Origin: Salipiger marinus
Lineage (GTDB): Bacteria > Pseudomonadota > Alphaproteobacteria > Rhodobacterales > Rhodobacteraceae
NCBI RefSeq assembly: GCF_900100085.1
Contig: NZ_FNEJ01000001.1
Coordinates: 62,001 to 126,000 of the forward strand
Direction: 5' to 3'
Length of the DNA: 64,000 bases
Position numbers and translations under genes: made by a program. This document shows positions 62,169 through 64,000 of this stretch, in pieces (position 1 is the stretch's first letter; each line of letters opens with the position of its first letter). A model generated the notes under the pieces. That model had not been told where the DNA came from and ran no database searches. It saw only the letters and a program-made list of their open reading frames with translations.

Positions 62169-63767
62169 TCAGCCGATGGCGGCGGCCTTCACGTCCTCGT
62201 CGATATAGGGGACGTATTGCGCGAAGTTGTCAGAGAACATCTTCACCAGCTTCTGCGCCTGCGCGTCAAAGGCTTCCTTGTCGGACCATGTGCGGCGCGG
62301 ATCCAGCAGCAGTTCGGGCACGCCCTCCACCTGCACCGGCACCTCGAAGCCGAAATTCGGATCCTTGCGGAATTCCACCTTCGCCAGCGACCCGTTCAGC
62401 GCGGCATGCAGCAGGGCGCGGGTGGCCTTGATCGGCATGCGGTGGCCGGTGCCATAGGCGCCGCCGGTCCAGCCGGTGTTCACCAGCCAGCAGGTCGCGC
62501 CGTGCTTGGCGATCTTGTCGCGCAGCAGGTTGCCATAAACCTCGGGACGCAGCGGCATGAAGGGCGCGCCGAAGCAGGTGGAGAAGGTCGGCTGCGGTTC
62601 GGTGATGCCGCGCTCGGTCCCTGCCACCTTGGAGGTGAAGCCGGACAGGAAGTGATACATCGCCTGCGCCGGGGTCAGCCGCGCGATCGGCGGCAGCACC
62701 CCGAAGGCGTCGCAGGTCAGCATGATGATGTTCTTGGGATGCCCCCCCAGCGCGGTGGCCGAAGCGTTGGAGATATACTCCAGCGGATAGGCGCAGCGCA
62801 TGTTGGCGGTCAGGCTGTCATCCTCGAAATCAAGCTCGAAGGTCTCGGGATCAAAGACCATGTTCTCGATCACGGTGCCGAATTTCGAGGTGGTGGCGAA
62901 AATTTCCGGCTCGGCCTCGGGCGACAGGTTGATGGTCTTGGCATAGCAGCCGCCTTCGAAGTTGAAGGTGCCGCGATCCGACCAGCCATGTTCGTCATCG
63001 CCGATCAGCACCCGCTCGGGATCGGCGGAAAGCGTGGTCTTGCCGGTGCCGGACAGGCCGAAGAACACCGCCGTATCCACCGGGTTGTTCGGCGCATGGT
63101 TGGCCGAGCAGTGCATCGCCATGATGCCCTTGAGCGGCAGCAGGTAGTTCAGCAGGGTGAAGACCGACTTCTTGTTCTCGCCCGCATATTCGGTGTTGGC
63201 GATCAGGATCATCTTGCGGTCGAAGTTCAGCGCGATGACCGTATCGCTGCGGCAGCCGTGCTTGGCGGGATCGGCCTTGAAGCTGGGGCAGTTGATGATG
63301 GTGAAATCCGCAAGGAATTCGTCCAGCTGCTCACGCTCGGGGCGGCGCAGCAGGTGGCGGATGAACAGGCCGTGCCATGCCAGTTCGGTCACCATCCGCA
63401 CCTTGATGGAATGGGCGGGATCGGCGCCCCCCACCAGATCCTGCACGAAATAGTCGCGGCCCTTCATGTGCTCGACCATGTCGGCATGCAGCGCGTCGAA
63501 CCCTTCGGGGGTCATGGCGCGGTTGTTGTCCCACCAGATCTTGTCTTCGACAGAGGGCGTGCGCACCACATGCTTGTCCTGCGGCGACCGGCCGGTGAAC
63601 TTGCCCGTGGTGACGTAGAAGGCGCCACCCTTGCCCAGCGTGCCTTCCCCGCGTTTCAGCGCGGCCTCGATCAGCGCCGGCTCCATAAGATTGTAATAGA
63701 CATTGCCCAGCCCTTCGATCCCTTGATCTTCAAGGCGGAATTGCGGGTTCACCCGTCCAAATGTCAT
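62169..63767 (-). CDS. pckA: Phosphoenolpyruvate carboxykinase (ATP)
   Basis: Gluconeogenic enzyme that makes PEP from oxaloacetate with ATP. The 532-residue product has [11 protein letters not shown] near 60, the kinase P-loop [13 protein letters not shown] (about 234-246), [11 protein letters not shown] (about 255-265) and [19 protein letters not shown] (Arg/Ser region). Length is normal for the ATP type. AGGAGC precedes the ATG. The upstream region holds two LacI-type half-palindromes. Confidence 0.97.
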   Translation of the reverse strand: MTFGRVNPQFRLEDQGIEGLGNVYYNLMEPALIEAALKRGEGTLGKGGAFYVTTGKFTGRSPQDKHVVRTPSVEDKIWWDNNRAMTPEGFDALHADMVEHMKGRDYFVQDLVGGADPAHSIKVRMVTELAWHGLFIRHLLRRPEREQLDEFLADFTIINCPSFKADPAKHGCRSDTVIALNFDRKMILIANTEYAGENKKSVFTLLNYLLPLKGIMAMHCSANHAPNNPVDTAVFFGLSGTGKTTLSADPERVLIGDDEHGWSDRGTFNFEGGCYAKTINLSPEAEPEIFATTSKFGTVIENMVFDPETFELDFEDDSLTANMRCAYPLEYISNASATALGGHPKNIIMLTCDAFGVLPPIARLTPAQAMYHFLSGFTSKVAGTERGITEPQPTFSTCFGAPFMPLRPEVYGNLLRDKIAKHGATCWLVNTGWTGGAYGTGHRMPIKATRALLHAALNGSLAKVEFRKDPNFGFEVPVQVEGVPELLLDPRRTWSDKEAFDAQAQKLVKMFSDNFAQYVPYIDEDVKAAAIG

Positions 63768-63907
63768 CTGCCAAGCTCCTGTAGCCGCGCGAGAGGGGGC
63801 GGCGGTCTTTATCCGGACGGAACCGTCTCCGTCCCCCGGAGACGCGCGCCGCCGGTACCGGATGCTTTAACACGGGGCTTGCCGCCAAGAACAGAAGGCT
63901 GAGGAGA

Positions 63908-63940
63908 GGTTAGCGCAACCAAATCACCTTTAGCGTTAGC
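63908..63940. promoter_or_regulatory. Two LacI-type operator-like words upstream of pckA
   Basis: GGTTAGCGCAACC (63908-63920) and TTTAGCGTTAGC (63929-63940) are imperfect palindromes around a central CG and share TTAGCG. Such words resemble LacI-family operators. They lie about 140-170 bases before the pckA start; no gene is seen from 63768 to the window end. Confidence 0.35.
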
Positions 63941-64000
63941 ACCGGGAATGGGAGCGCAAGCAGCGCCCGCTGGCGCCAGCCGACTGAGGCATTTTAGTCA

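Noticed and set aside
61302-63902. Plus-strand 866-codon frame, the longest listed in the window
   Set aside because: Runs opposite DUF3859 and pckA and through intergenic repeats; no recognisable domain and Gly/His/Gln/Arg-rich.

Overview
The window reads as one contiguous piece of a high-GC alphaproteobacterial chromosome, most likely order Rhodobacterales (Rhodobacteraceae). The basis is the gene families seen: the alphaproteobacterial cell-cycle regulator GcrA, a DUF2794 protein, the alphaproteobacterial locus ffh / chorismate mutase / rpsP / rimM / trmD / rplS / rpmE, phosphatidylcholine synthase, a BacNav sodium channel with a TLESWSM filter, and serC-serA. I see no rRNA, CRISPR array, insertion sequence, integrase or phage gene. 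The only tRNA found is tRNA-Lys(UUU). The content is mostly core metabolism and informational genes, with some accessory transport and regulation.

Region by region. 0-9.6 kb: translation and protein export. ffh is followed by four overlapping GNAT acetyltransferase genes, a chorismate mutase, rpsP, an outer-membrane MipA-like protein, rimM, an unknown membrane-anchored protein, trmD, rplS and rpmE. 9.8-12.3 kb: a SulP anion transporter preceded by an ATTC-N8-GAAT site, and a convergent metallophosphatase. 12.4-16.7 kb: serine synthesis (serC then serA, with a structured leader), a voltage-gated sodium channel and a DUF2794 gene. 16.7-20.3 kb: agmatinase-like, NlpC/P60 and M17 aminopeptidase genes, joined by overlapping start and stop codons, and a small unknown gene. 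20.4-25 kb: beta-carbonic anhydrase, a 47-residue basic small protein, asd, and a CapD/WbpM-type nucleotide-sugar dehydratase. 25-30 kb: LOG-family protein, PLP dehydratase, a GMC flavoprotein with a Tat-exported small subunit, a glyoxalase and a ribbon-helix-helix regulator. 30-38.8 kb: dapD, small membrane proteins, a CaCA exchanger, dapE, RNase R, a lytic transglycosylase and rppH.

39-46.8 kb is the most distinctive accessory block. A LysR regulator is divergent from a six-gene operon encoding a HAD phosphatase, two Dpp-type permeases, a family-5 binding protein, a calcineurin-like phosphodiesterase and a fused two-domain ABC ATPase. A perfect dyad of LysR type lies in the shared promoter region. 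The set looks like an importer coupled to hydrolysis of a phosphorus-containing solute, but the substrate is not readable from sequence.

47-64 kb: tRNA-Lys, dapF, mtaB, pcs, an EamA exporter, an ABC-2 permease without its ATPase, gcrA (its leader carries a terminator-like hairpin), an SLC13 permease, rimO, a LuxR solo, tdk, a 2-hydroxyacid dehydrogenase / csaA / proC overlap cluster, YbjN and DUF3859 genes flanking a gap with two perfect inverted repeats and DnaA-box-like 9-mers, and pckA.

Metabolic links: asd, dapD, dapE and dapF make much of the diaminopimelate/lysine route; serC and serA start serine synthesis; pckA supports gluconeogenesis. Six copies of a dispersed palindromic intergenic repeat (two subtypes) are scattered between genes. 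Starts were chosen from Shine-Dalgarno position, overlap with upstream stops and family N-termini. Family names come from recognition of the translated sequence without database searches.
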